Part shown: positions 36,982 through 45,932 of the stretch, one piece after another
Layout: every line of letters starts with the position of its first letter
Numbering within the stretch: the first letter of the stretch is position 1
Source of the DNA: Comamonadaceae bacterium
GTDB lineage: Bacteria; Pseudomonadota; Gammaproteobacteria; Burkholderiales; Burkholderiaceae_C
Assembly: GCA_027484575.1 (NCBI GenBank)
Contig: JAIXSQ010000006.1
Span: 1-52,769, forward strand
Direction of reading: 5' to 3'
Length of the DNA stretch: 52,769 nt
The notes under the pieces: model-generated
Told to the model about the DNA's origin: nothing
The model's database searches: none
Seen by the model: the letters and a program-made list of their open reading frames with translations, nothing else
Position numbers and translations under genes: made by a program

Positions 36982-37988
36982 TAGCGCCGCACCTGCAGCG
37001 CGGCCGGGTTGACCACGTTGGTGGGGTGACCCTCGATGAAGTTCACCACGTTGTCGAATGCGGCCCCGAAGTACATCTCGTAGCTCTCCTGCTCGACGTA
37101 GCCGATGTGGGGCGTGCAGATGCAGTTCTCCAGCCGCAGCAGCGCGTGGCCCTGCAGGATGGGCTCGCTCTCGAACACGTCCACGGCCGCCATGCCGGGG
37201 CGTCCGCGGTTGAGGGCGGCGATCAGCGCGTCGGGCTCGACCAGCTCGGCCCGCGAGGTGTTGACGAACAGCGCGGTCGGCTTCATGCGGTTGAAGTCGT
37301 CGAGCTTGACCAGGCCGGTGGTCTCGGGGCCCAGGCGCACGTGCAGGCTGAGCACGTCGCTTTCGGCGAACAGCTGCTCGCGGCTCTCGGCCGCGGTGTA
37401 GCCGTCGGCGACGGCGCGCGAGCGCGAGCCGTCGCGGCCCCACACCAGCACCTGCATGCCGAAGGCCCGGCCGTAGCCGGCGACCAGCTGGCCGATCTTG
37501 CCGTAGCCGAAGATGCCCAGCGTCTTGCCGCGCAGCACCTGGCCCAGGTTGAAGTTGGGCGGCATCGAGGCCGACTTCATGCCCGACTGCTGCCAGCCAC
37601 CGTGCTTGAGGGTCTGGATGTACTGCGGCAGCCGGCGCATGGCGGCCATGATCAGCGCCCAGGTGAGTTCGGCCGGTGCGTACGGCGAGCCCGTGCCTTC
37701 GGTCACGACGATGCCGCGCTCGGTGCAGGCCTCGATGTCGACGTGGCCGCCGGCGCGGCCGGTCTGCGAGATGAGCTTCAGGCGCGGCAGCTTCTCGAGC
37801 AGCTGGCGGGTGATGTGGGTGCGCTCGCGGATCAGCACGATCACGTCGGCGTCGCGCAGGCGCACGGACAGCTGCCCGATGCCCTTGACGGTGTTGGTGT
37901 AGACCTTGGCGGGGTAGGCCTCGAGCCTGGCGGCGCAGCGCAGCTTGCGCACCGCGTCCTGGTAATCGTCGAGGATCACGATGTTCAT
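36981..37988 (-). CDS. D-2-hydroxyacid dehydrogenase family protein
   Basis: This 335-residue protein belongs to the NAD(P)-dependent D-isomer 2-hydroxyacid dehydrogenases. The Rossmann motif is LGIFGYGKIGQLVAGYGR. The catalytic-region stretches are LSLHVRLGPETTGLV, VNTSRAELVEPDALIAAL (catalytic Arg) and ENCICTPHIGYVEQ (catalytic His). It would interconvert a 2-keto acid and a D-2-hydroxy acid such as a glyoxylate or phosphoglycerate-like substrate. The ATG at 37988 begins the fold. The MFS gene follows, overlapping by one base. Confidence 0.92.
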   Translation of the reverse strand: MNIVILDDYQDAVRKLRCAARLEAYPAKVYTNTVKGIGQLSVRLRDADVIVLIRERTHITRQLLEKLPRLKLISQTGRAGGHVDIEACTERGIVVTEGTGSPYAPAELTWALIMAAMRRLPQYIQTLKHGGWQQSGMKSASMPPNFNLGQVLRGKTLGIFGYGKIGQLVAGYGRAFGMQVLVWGRDGSRSRAVADGYTAAESREQLFAESDVLSLHVRLGPETTGLVKLDDFNRMKPTALFVNTSRAELVEPDALIAALNRGRPGMAAVDVFESEPILQGHALLRLENCICTPHIGYVEQESYEMYFGAAFDNVVNFIEGHPTNVVNPAALQVRR

Positions 37989-38114
37989 GGGCCGGCATTG
38001 TGCCTTGCGCCTGCGGCGGCTCCGGCAGGAGGGCGCCGCCTTGGCTACCATCGCGCCCGCCGCGCCCGGGTGCAGCGACGCCCGGCGGCTCGTCTCCACA
38101 CACCAGGAACCGCC

Positions 38115-38624
38115 ATGCCCATTTCCATGTCCTCGGCCAGCCTGCCCGTCGTTCGCACGATGCTGGGCAACCTCTCTCACATCCTCGACAAGGGCCTGGC
38201 CCATGCACAGGCGCGCAAGATCGATCCGCAGGTGCTGGTGACCGACCGCCTGGCGCCCGACATGCTGCCGCTGGCCCGCCAGGTGCAGATTGCCTGCGAC
38301 GTCTCGAAGCTGGGCATCGCGCGGCTTGCCGGCGTGGATTCACCGAAGTTCGAGGACACCGAGTCGACCTTCGAGCAGCTCAAGGAGCGCATCGCCCGGA
38401 CCCTGGCATGGCTGGACACGGTGCCGGCCCAGGCACTGGACGGCACGGAGGACAAGGAAGTCACCTTCCCCGTGCGCGACAGCTCCCGCACCATGCGTGG
38501 CGAGGCGTACCTGAAGCACTGGGTGCTGCCCAACCTGTTCTTCCACGTGACCACCGCATACAACATCCTGCGGCACGACGGCGTGGACCTGGGCAAGGCC
38601 GATTACCTGATGGGCGCCCAGTGA
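38115..38624 (+). CDS. DUF1993 family protein
   Basis: The 169-residue protein shows the DUF1993 pattern: MSSASLPVVRTMLGNLSHIL, PDMLPLARQVQIACDVSK, FEQLKERIARTLAWLD and LKHWVLPNLFFHVTTAYNIL. The fold is predicted to be a four-helix DinB-like bundle, with His residues in the last part that could bind a metal. The function is not established. GGAAC precedes the ATG. A perfect 26-base palindrome lies just after the stop codon. It is monocistronic. Confidence 0.88.
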   Translation: MPISMSSASLPVVRTMLGNLSHILDKGLAHAQARKIDPQVLVTDRLAPDMLPLARQVQIACDVSKLGIARLAGVDSPKFEDTESTFEQLKERIARTLAWLDTVPAQALDGTEDKEVTFPVRDSSRTMRGEAYLKHWVLPNLFFHVTTAYNILRHDGVDLGKADYLMGAQ

Positions 38625-38630
38625 GGCGCG

Positions 38631-38656
38631 ACGGCCCGGCCGGCCGGCCGGGCCGT
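38631..38656. terminator. Perfect 26-base palindrome between converging genes
   Basis: The sequence from ACGGCCCGGCCGG to its exact reverse complement is self-complementary over 13 base pairs. It sits seven bases after the DUF1993 stop and six bases before the end of the convergent small gene at 38662. It could terminate both directions. It has no T-run. Confidence 0.55.
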
Positions 38657-38661
38657 GGTGC

Positions 38662-38979
38662 TCAGGCGGCCGCGCCTTCGAGCGCGGCCAGCCGGTCGAG
38701 CTCGGCGCACACGTCGGCCAGGCGGCCCGAGATGACCATGCGCCCGGCGCTGGCCGGACCCTGGGCGGCGTCGACGACGCGCAGCACGCGCAGCGGGCGG
38801 CCGGGCAGGGCGCGCGGCGGCCACTGCACCTGCCCGCGTCCGGCGGCGGTGTGCAGCATGCCCGCGCCGGTGGACGGCGTGGCGCTGGACGTGCCCGCAC
38901 GGCCCAAGGCGGGCACGAGGCGCAGCAGGCGGGCGATGGAACGGGCCAGGCTGGCCCAGGCGATGGCGATCAGGGGCAT
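38662..38979 (-). CDS. Small hypothetical protein downstream of lexA
   Basis: A 105-residue protein with an N-terminal amphipathic/hydrophobic segment (MPLIAIAWASLARSIARLL), a Gly/Pro-rich middle and an ending VISGRLADVCAELDRLAALE that looks conserved. I do not recognise a named family. The ATG at 38979 has CGGAGA upstream. It follows lexA on the same strand by 127 bases. In Pseudomonas the gene beside lexA is sulA, a division inhibitor of similar small size, so an SOS role is an attractive guess, but no SulA motif can be confirmed here. Confidence 0.65.
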   Translation of the reverse strand: MPLIAIAWASLARSIARLLRLVPALGRAGTSSATPSTGAGMLHTAAGRGQVQWPPRALPGRPLRVLRVVDAAQGPASAGRMVISGRLADVCAELDRLAALEGAAA

Positions 38980-39106
38980 GTGTATCTCCGGGGACACGAC
39001 GGTCCGCGACACAGGCGAGATTGGCTGCAGGGAACACCGGCCGGCGCAGGGTGCTGGCGCATCGAATCGCGCCAGACGCCCGCCACCTGCACACGGCCGG
39101 CGGACA

Positions 39107-39793
39107 TCACATGAGCATGGTGTTGCGGATCAGGCCGACGGCCAGGCCCTCGATCTCGAAGGGCTCGCCCGGCTCGACCACGATGGTGGCGTAGTCGGGG
39201 TTCTCGGCGTGCAGCTCGATCAGGTGCTTGTTGCGGCGGAAGCGTTTGACGGTCACCTCGTCGCCCAGCCGCGCCACCACGATCTGGCCGTTCTTGGCGT
39301 CCTTGGTGGCCTGCACGGCCAGCAGGTCGCCGTCCATGATGCCGGCGTCGCGCATCGACATGCCGCGCACCTTCAGCAGGTAGTCGGGCCGGCGCTGGAA
39401 CAGGCTGCTCTCGACGTAGTAGGTCTGGTCGACGTGTTCCTGCGCCAGGATGGGCGAGCCCGCCGCGACCCGGCCGATCAGGGGCAGCGCGAGCTGGGCC
39501 AGGCTGGGCAGCGGCAGCTGGAACTGCTTGATGCGCGATTCGTGGATGGACCGCAGCGTGTCGCTGCGCAGCCGGATGCCCCGCGAGGTGCCGCTGACCA
39601 GCTCGATCACGCCCTTGCGGGCCAGGGCCTGCAGGTGCTCCTCGGCCGCATTGGCCGACTTGAAGCCCAGCTGCGCGGCGATCTCGGCGCGGGTGGGCGG
39701 GGCGCCCGTGCGCGCGATGGCGGTCTGGATCAGGTCCAGAATCTGCTGCTGCCGGGCGGTGAGCTTGGGGGTTTCGATCGCGGTGCTGTCCAT
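39107..39793 (-). CDS. lexA: SOS repressor LexA
   Basis: The 228-residue protein has the N-terminal winged helix ([20 protein letters not shown]; recognition part [20 protein letters not shown]), the Ala111-Gly112 self-cleavage site in [11 protein letters not shown], and the Ser146/Lys183 dyad ([19 protein letters not shown]). LexA represses SOS genes until RecA filaments trigger its autocleavage. The ATG at 39793 gives the normal start [15 protein letters not shown]. Two CTG-N10-CAG elements lie 51-85 bases upstream, consistent with autoregulation. Confidence 0.97.
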   Translation of the reverse strand: MDSTAIETPKLTARQQQILDLIQTAIARTGAPPTRAEIAAQLGFKSANAAEEHLQALARKGVIELVSGTSRGIRLRSDTLRSIHESRIKQFQLPLPSLAQLALPLIGRVAAGSPILAQEHVDQTYYVESSLFQRRPDYLLKVRGMSMRDAGIMDGDLLAVQATKDAKNGQIVVARLGDEVTVKRFRRNKHLIELHAENPDYATIVVEPGEPFEIEGLAVGLIRNTMLM

Positions 39794-39843
39794 CGGTCGG
39801 CTCCTTGGAAGGCCTGGTGGCGGCGCGGTGCAGGGTCTGCGGA

Positions 39844-39859
39844 CTGGCTGCCTATCCAG
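39844..39859. promoter_or_regulatory. LexA-box-like element, weaker copy
   Basis: CTGGCTGCCTATCCAG has the CTG-N10-CAG frame of a LexA site, but its inner ten bases are GC-rich and lack the alternating TA core. It lies upstream of lexA, three bases from the second site. Confidence 0.4.
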
Positions 39860-39862
39860 TAC

Positions 39863-39878
39863 CTGTATTTTCAACCAG
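39863..39878. promoter_or_regulatory. LexA box (SOS operator) upstream of lexA
   Basis: CTGTATTTTCAACCAG fits CTG-N10-CAG with the TAT start expected of a proteobacterial LexA site. It sits 70 bases before the lexA ATG and 19 bases before the asparaginase start, so it could affect both divergent genes. Confidence 0.75.
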
Positions 39879-39896
39879 TTTCATGAAGGAATGCAA

Positions 39897-40838
39897 GTGA
39901 GGGCTGCGCGCATCGTGGTGCTGGGCACCGGCGGCACCATCGCGGGGGCCGCGACGGCGGGTGCGGGCCACCTCGACTACCGGGCTGGCAGCGTGGCGGT
40001 CGGGCAGCTGCTGGCAGGGTTGCCGGCACTGCAGGACACCACGCTGGTGGCCGAGCAGGTGGCGCAGGTGGACAGCAAGGACATGGGGCCGGCGCTGTGG
40101 CAGGCCCTCGCGGCCCGCGTGGCGCACTGGCTGGCGCAGCCGGACGTGCGCGGCCTGGTGGTAACCCACGGCACCGACACGCTCGAGGAGACCGCCTGGT
40201 TCCTGCAGCGCGTGCTGGCGCCGCAGCGGCCGGTGGTGCTGACCTGCGCGATGCGGCCAGCCACGGCCTTGTCCCCCGACGGGCCGCAGAACCTGGCCGA
40301 TGCCCTGGCCGTCGCGGCCGCCGATGGCGCCCAGGGCGTGCTGGCCGTCTGTGCGGGCCGCGTGCACGCGGCGGCCGACGTGGCCAAGGTGCACCCCTAC
40401 CGGCTCGACCCCTTCAGTTCCGGCGATGCCGGCCCCGTGGCCCTGGTCGAGGACGGCCGGGTGCGCTTGCTGCGGCCCTGGCCGGTCGGCGCCCCCACGC
40501 CGGGGCTGGCGCAGCGCGTGTCGCAGGTGCAGGCGGGCGCGTGGCCACGGGTGGAGATCGTGCTGAGCCATGCGGGCGCCGACGGCCGCCTGGTGGGCGA
40601 GCTGGCGGCCCAGGGCGTGCGCGGCCTGGTGGTGGCCGGCACGGGCAACGGCTCCGTGCACGAGGCGCTGGAGGCGGCGCTGCTGGAGGCGGTGGCCGCA
40701 GGGCTGCCCGTGCTGCGGGCCAGCCGCTGCCTGGAGGGCCGCGTGCTGCCGCATGGCGGAGACCGGCTGCCGGCGCACCCGCTGTCGCCGGTGAAGGCGC
40801 GCATCGACCTGCAGTTGCAGGCGCTGGTCGCGTCGTGA
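39897..40838 (+). CDS. Asparaginase (bacterial L-asparaginase/glutaminase family)
   Basis: The 313-residue enzyme opens with IVVLGTGGTIAGAAT, which carries the first catalytic threonine, and has the second signature LVVTHGTDTLEETAWFL with the Thr-Asp pair. It hydrolyses L-asparagine to aspartate and ammonia. There is no signal peptide, so it should be cytoplasmic. GTG at 39897 is taken as start because GAAGGA lies at ideal distance; an ATG two codons earlier is too close to that site. Its TGA overlaps the GTG of the next gene by four bases. Confidence 0.9.
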   Translation: MRAARIVVLGTGGTIAGAATAGAGHLDYRAGSVAVGQLLAGLPALQDTTLVAEQVAQVDSKDMGPALWQALAARVAHWLAQPDVRGLVVTHGTDTLEETAWFLQRVLAPQRPVVLTCAMRPATALSPDGPQNLADALAVAAADGAQGVLAVCAGRVHAAADVAKVHPYRLDPFSSGDAGPVALVEDGRVRLLRPWPVGAPTPGLAQRVSQVQAGAWPRVEIVLSHAGADGRLVGELAAQGVRGLVVAGTGNGSVHEALEAALLEAVAAGLPVLRASRCLEGRVLPHGGDRLPAHPLSPVKARIDLQLQALVAS

Positions 40839-41251
40839 GCGGCCTGTTCGCGCATCCCTGGGCCTACCCGGCGCTGGAGGTGGCGCACCTGCTGGGCATC
40901 GCGCTGCTGCTGGGCAACCTCGTGACGCTCGAGCTGCGGGCCTTCGGCCGTGGGTCGGCGCTGCCGCTGCAGGACATGGCCCGGCTCAGCCTCGGGATCG
41001 CGCTGGCGGGATTCGGGCTGGCCGGCGCGACCGGCCTGGCCATGTTCGCGACCCAGCCGCAGGAACTGCTGGCCAACCGCGCGTTCACCCTCAAGATGAC
41101 CCTGCTCATGCTGGCGGGTTGCAACGCCGCGGCCTTCCATGCCCGGGGCGGGGTCGGCACACTGGATGCCGTGGCGCGGGCGCAGCTGGTGCTGTCGTCC
41201 GTGCTCTGGATCGCGGTCCTGGCCTGCGGGCGCTGGATCGCCTACCGCTGA
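40835..41251 (+). CDS. Four-helix membrane protein (DUF6644-like)
   Basis: The 138-residue protein has four hydrophobic segments, including ALEVAHLLGIALLLGNLVTL and LSLGIALAGFGLAGATGLAM, with a His in the first and little outside the membrane. I recall such proteins as the DUF6644 group, commonly found next to a DUF6152 protein, as here. Function not established; the membrane-embedded His might suggest metal or haem binding. The start is GTG at 40835, overlapping the asparaginase stop, which points to one transcript. Confidence 0.75.
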   Translation: MSGLFAHPWAYPALEVAHLLGIALLLGNLVTLELRAFGRGSALPLQDMARLSLGIALAGFGLAGATGLAMFATQPQELLANRAFTLKMTLLMLAGCNAAAFHARGGVGTLDAVARAQLVLSSVLWIAVLACGRWIAYR

Positions 41252-41263
41252 AGGAGACACGAG

Positions 41264-41731
41264 ATGCTTGCACGACGCACGTTGCTCATCGCCGCCGCGG
41301 GCCTGCCGGCCTGGGCTCGCGCCCACCATGGCTGGAGCAGCTTCGACCAGGACCGGCCGCTGTGGCTCGAAGGCAAGGTGGTCTCGGTGCGGTGGCAGAA
41401 CCCGCATGCCGAGCTCAGGCTCGAGCTGGCCCCCGGCCTGAAGCTTCCGGCCGACCTGGCGACCCGCGCTGTGCCGCCGCAGTCGGCGCCGGTGGACGGC
41501 AAGGCGCTGCTGGCGCGGGCGCAGCTGCCCACGCGGCGGGACAGGGTCTGGGAGGTCGAGCTCGCCCCGCTGACGCGCATGGAGGCCTGGAAGGTGGCCC
41601 CGATCCAGGCCGGCGCCAGCGTGGGCGTGCTGGGATTCAGCTTCAAGGACGAGAAGGGCGAGCCCGTGCTGCGGGCCGAATACCTGTTCGTCGGCGGCCA
41701 GGCCTACGGCCTGCGTTCGTCGCCGGCCTGA
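41264..41731 (+). CDS. Exported protein, DUF6152-like
   Basis: The 155-residue protein has a signal peptide (LARRTLLIAAAGLPAWARA) followed at once by HHGWSSFDQDRPLWLEGKVV, the conserved start of the DUF6152 group, and VRWQNPHAELRLELAP. The mature protein is probably a periplasmic beta-fold; the two histidines at its N-terminus could bind a metal ion. The function is unknown. It follows the four-helix membrane protein by 12 bases, with GAAGGAGA before the ATG. A strong palindrome ends the unit. Confidence 0.8.
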   Translation: MLARRTLLIAAAGLPAWARAHHGWSSFDQDRPLWLEGKVVSVRWQNPHAELRLELAPGLKLPADLATRAVPPQSAPVDGKALLARAQLPTRRDRVWEVELAPLTRMEAWKVAPIQAGASVGVLGFSFKDEKGEPVLRAEYLFVGGQAYGLRSSPA

Positions 41732-41755
41732 CGCCTGCCCCGGGCCCACAAGCGG

Positions 41756-41779
41756 CGACGCGCCCCGTGGGGCGCGTCG
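41756..41779. terminator. Perfect 24-base hairpin between DUF6152 gene and adk
   Basis: CGACGCGCCCC and its exact complement flank GT (an 11-pair arm; the real loop would be four bases). It sits between converging genes, 24 bases after the DUF6152 stop, and can serve both. No T-run follows. Confidence 0.65.
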
Positions 41780-41804
41780 TGCGTGGCGGCGCAGGCCCGC
41801 CGTC

Positions 41805-43350
<1,546 letters not shown>

Positions 43351-43353
43351 GGC

Positions 43354-43560
43354 TCAGGCCAGCGGCGTGCGGCGGGGCAGCGCCTCGAGCTCGGCGTCGC
43401 TCAGGGGGCGGGCCTCCTCCTCGAGCAGCACGGGGATGCCGTCGCGGATCGGGTAGGCCAGGCGGGCGCTGCGGGAGACGAGTTCCTGGCGGTTGCGGTC
43501 CAGGTCCAGCGTGCCCTTCGTGACCGGGCAGACCAGCAGTTCAAGCAGCTTGGGGTCCAT
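43354..43560 (-). CDS. Trm112 family protein (YcaR-like)
   Basis: The 68-residue protein has [39 protein letters not shown] and an Arg/Pro-rich end. Only one of the usual Cys residues is present, as in many bacterial members. Trm112-type proteins activate methyltransferases in eukaryotes; the bacterial role is unclear. It overlaps lpxK's end by 20 bases and is followed by kdsB, so it is co-transcribed with lipopolysaccharide genes. Confidence 0.93.
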   Translation of the reverse strand: MDPKLLELLVCPVTKGTLDLDRNRQELVSRSARLAYPIRDGIPVLLEEEARPLSDAELEALPRRTPLA

Positions 43561-44542
43561 CGGTCGATGATAGCCGCCGCCCCAGCGCCGCCTCGAGCGC
43601 GGACCAGAACGCGGGCTCGATCTCCAGCGCCAGCGGGACGGCCCAGGCCAGGGGCTGCCGCTGCCACAGCTTGACGGCGTCCTTCTCGGTGCACAGCAGG
43701 TGGCCGCCGGCCGGCGGCTGCGGCACCGGGCCGGCCGCGTAGTCGTGGTGGTCCGCCAGGGGCGTGGTGCTTGCCAGCGTGAGGCCCGCGGCGCGCAGCA
43801 TCGCGAAGAACGCCTGCGGCTCGGCGATGCCGGCGACGGCCGCGCAGGGCGCGGCGGCCAGGTCGGCGAGGCTGCGCCGCGCCCCGTCGGCCCGCAGCGC
43901 GTGCCCGGCCAGGGAGCGGCGCACCGCATGGCCGCCCAGGTCCGCGCGTTCGGGAGGGCGCAGGACCAGGTCGGCATGGCGGGGCCAGGCTTCGCGCAGC
44001 GGCCCGGCCGGCAGCAGCCAGCCGTTGCCCGTGCCCCGGGCATCGAAGACGACGATCTCGAGGTCGCGCGCCAGCGCCCTGTGCTGCAGGCCGTCGTCGC
44101 TGAGGACGACCTGCACGCCGGGGTGGGCCGCCAGCAGGGCCCGCACCGCGTCGGCGCGCCGCTTGGCGACGACCACCGGCAGGCCCGTGCGCCGGGCGAC
44201 CAGCAGCGGCTCGTCGCCCACGTCGGCGGGGTCGCTGGCGGCCGTGACGGCGATGCAGCCGTCGGCACGGCGGCCGTAGCCGCGGGCCACGATGCCCACC
44301 TGCAGGCCACGGGCTGCCAGCCGGTCGGCAATGGCGATCACCACCGGGGTCTTGCCCGCGCCGCCGGCCACCACGTTGCCGACCACCACCACGGGGACGG
44401 GAGCCCGCCACGGCTGGCGCCATCCCAGCCGCCAGGGCAGGAGGTGCAAGGCGGCGAGCAGGCCGTACAGGAGCGACAGCGGCGCGAGCGCCCAGGCCAG
44501 CGGGCCGCGGGTGCGCCAGGCCCGCTGCAGCGCCGCCCGCAT
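43541..44542 (-). CDS. lpxK: Tetraacyldisaccharide 4'-kinase
   Basis: The 333-residue protein has an N-terminal membrane-associated segment ([15 protein letters not shown]), the P-loop [19 protein letters not shown] and the catalytic stretch [13 protein letters not shown]. It adds the 4'-phosphate to the lipid A precursor at the inner membrane. The ATG at 44542 is five bases after the exbD stop. A normal length for the family. Confidence 0.96.
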   Translation of the reverse strand: MRAALQRAWRTRGPLAWALAPLSLLYGLLAALHLLPWRLGWRQPWRAPVPVVVVGNVVAGGAGKTPVVIAIADRLAARGLQVGIVARGYGRRADGCIAVTAASDPADVGDEPLLVARRTGLPVVVAKRRADAVRALLAAHPGVQVVLSDDGLQHRALARDLEIVVFDARGTGNGWLLPAGPLREAWPRHADLVLRPPERADLGGHAVRRSLAGHALRADGARRSLADLAAAPCAAVAGIAEPQAFFAMLRAAGLTLASTTPLADHHDYAAGPVPQPPAGGHLLCTEKDAVKLWQRQPLAWAVPLALEIEPAFWSALEAALGRRLSSTDGPQAA

Positions 44543-44547
44543 CGTGG

Positions 44548-44982
44548 TCAGCGGCCGCCTGCGGCAGCCGAGGACTGGGCCGCGAAGGTGACCTGCTGCA
44601 GGCCGGCGCGGCGCGCCGCCTCGAGCACGGTGATCACGGCCTGGTGCGGCGCGGTGGCGTCGGCGCTGACGATCACCACGCTGTCCTTGCCGGCGGTGGC
44701 TGCTTCGCCCAGCGCCATGGCCAGCAGCTCGGGGCTGCGGCCGGCGACGGCCTGCTTGTTCACCGTGTAGCGGCCGTCGGCCGCCACGCCCACCAGCACC
44801 TCGCGCGGGTAGTCCCGCTGGGCCTGCGCGTCGGCGACCGGCAGGCGCAGCTGCAGTTCGGTGAACTTGCTGTACGTGGTGGACAGCATCAGGAAGATCA
44901 GCACCACCAGCAGCACGTCGATGAACGGGATCAGGTTGATCTCCGGCTCGTCGCGCTCGCGGGGGCGGAAGTTCAGCCTCAT
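44548..44982 (-). CDS. exbD: Biopolymer transport protein ExbD/TolR family
   Basis: The 144-residue protein has a short cytoplasmic N-terminus, then one membrane helix with INLIPFIDVLLVVLIFLMLS, which carries the essential Asp (Asp22), and a periplasmic domain with VGVAADGRYTVNKQAV. With ExbB it uses the proton gradient to energise TonB. No tonB is found here. Its ATG overlaps the exbB stop (ATGA). Confidence 0.94.
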   Translation of the reverse strand: MRLNFRPRERDEPEINLIPFIDVLLVVLIFLMLSTTYSKFTELQLRLPVADAQAQRDYPREVLVGVAADGRYTVNKQAVAGRSPELLAMALGEAATAGKDSVVIVSADATAPHQAVITVLEAARRAGLQQVTFAAQSSAAAGGR

Positions 44983-45611
44983 GCGCGGCGCAGCCCGTTG
45001 AGGTGGCGCAGGAACCGCTCGGACGCCAGCTCGAGCGTCAGCAGGTAGGCGTCGACGCGGGCGCGGAAGTAGCGCCAGAAGATCAGCGCCGGGATGGCCA
45101 CGATCAGGCCGAAGGCCGTGTTGTAGAGCGCCACCGAGATGCCGTGCGCCAGCTGGGCCGGGTTGCTGCCGGCGCCGGCGCTGCCCGGTGCCTGCGCCCC
45201 GAAGATCTCGATCATGCCGATGACGGTGCCCAGCAGACCCAGCAGCGGTGCGGCCGACGCAATGGTGGCCAGCGCGGCCAGGTAGCGCTCGAGCCGGTGG
45301 GCGACGGCGCGGCCCGAGCCCTCCAGCGTCGCGCGCAGGTCCGACTCGCTGCAGCGCGGGTCGGCGTTCAGGGCGCGGAAGCCGCTGGCGAGGACCTCGC
45401 CCAGCGCGGAGTTCTGCTCGAGCTGGGACACGACGTCGGGCGCTGGCACGCTGGTGCGTGAAACGGCCAAGGCTTCGTCGAGCAGCTTGGGGGGGGCGAC
45501 GCGTGCCGTCTTGAGGCTCAGGAAGCGTTCGATGACGAGGGCCAGGGCCAGGATGGAGCAGGCAATGAGGGGCCAGATCGGCCAACCTGCGGCTTGTATG
45601 ATCGACAGCAA
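44979..45611 (-). CDS. exbB: MotA/TolQ/ExbB proton channel family protein
   Basis: The 210-residue protein has three membrane helices: WPLIACSILALALVIERFL near the N-terminus, then a pair containing AAPLLGLLGTVIGMIEIFGA and ALYNTAFGLIVAIPALIFW with the conserved Thr residues. It forms the pentameric proton channel with ExbD. No in-frame ATG precedes the first helix, so TTG at 45611 is taken as start; GGAG lies about eight bases upstream. A promoter-like sequence is at 45653-45681. Confidence 0.93.
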   Translation of the reverse strand: MLSIIQAAGWPIWPLIACSILALALVIERFLSLKTARVAPPKLLDEALAVSRTSVPAPDVVSQLEQNSALGEVLASGFRALNADPRCSESDLRATLEGSGRAVAHRLERYLAALATIASAAPLLGLLGTVIGMIEIFGAQAPGSAGAGSNPAQLAHGISVALYNTAFGLIVAIPALIFWRYFRARVDAYLLTLELASERFLRHLNGLRRA

Positions 45612-45932
45612 AAGGGGCTCCGCCGGTGTTCGGGAATGCTGATCCGGGCGCGATTATGGCGGACGGGTCGGGCCCTGTAGGACGCAGGCGGCTGACCGTA
45701 GGAAACGGCCCACAGTTCCTGTGGACAACTTTGTGCAGAAGTGGCTGTCGCCGGGCCCGCGCCCCGCATCCATCGGGCTTCGCGACAGTTCGATGACAAA
45801 TTCAGCAGCGAATTCCTCAATGAAATCAAAGGCTTGCACGGAGGAATCGCGTTCTCCCGCAATTGATGGGCCACGCTGCGCCGCAGCGCCGGCGCTGTGG
45901 ATGAAGTCAACCCCGCAGGACGGGCAGATCTG
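45612..45932. other. Intergenic region between exbB and xseA (321 bases)
   Basis: The region between the divergent genes holds the exbB promoter candidate, an inverted repeat CCACAG-TTC-CTGTGG (45710-45724), directly followed by ACAACTTTGTGCAG, so that TGTGGACAA is one mismatch from a DnaA box. A less GC-rich stretch at about 45788-45870 contains no convincing gene. A 70-codon plus-strand frame from GTG at 45721 has no supporting features. The xseA promoter probably lies in the last part. Confidence 0.6.
45653..45681 (-). promoter_or_regulatory. Candidate sigma-70 promoter for exbB
   Basis: Read on the minus strand, CCTACA and CATAAT are separated by exactly 17 bases. CATAAT is a good -10; CCTACA is a fair -35. 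The -10 ends 41 bases before the exbB start. It is the only good match in the gap. Confidence 0.5.

Noticed and set aside
39054..39075. CTGGCGC-N8-GCGCCAG as a third LexA site or lexA terminator
   Set aside because: The frame is not CTG-N10-CAG with an AT core, and as a terminator it lacks a T-run; support is too weak to list as a feature.
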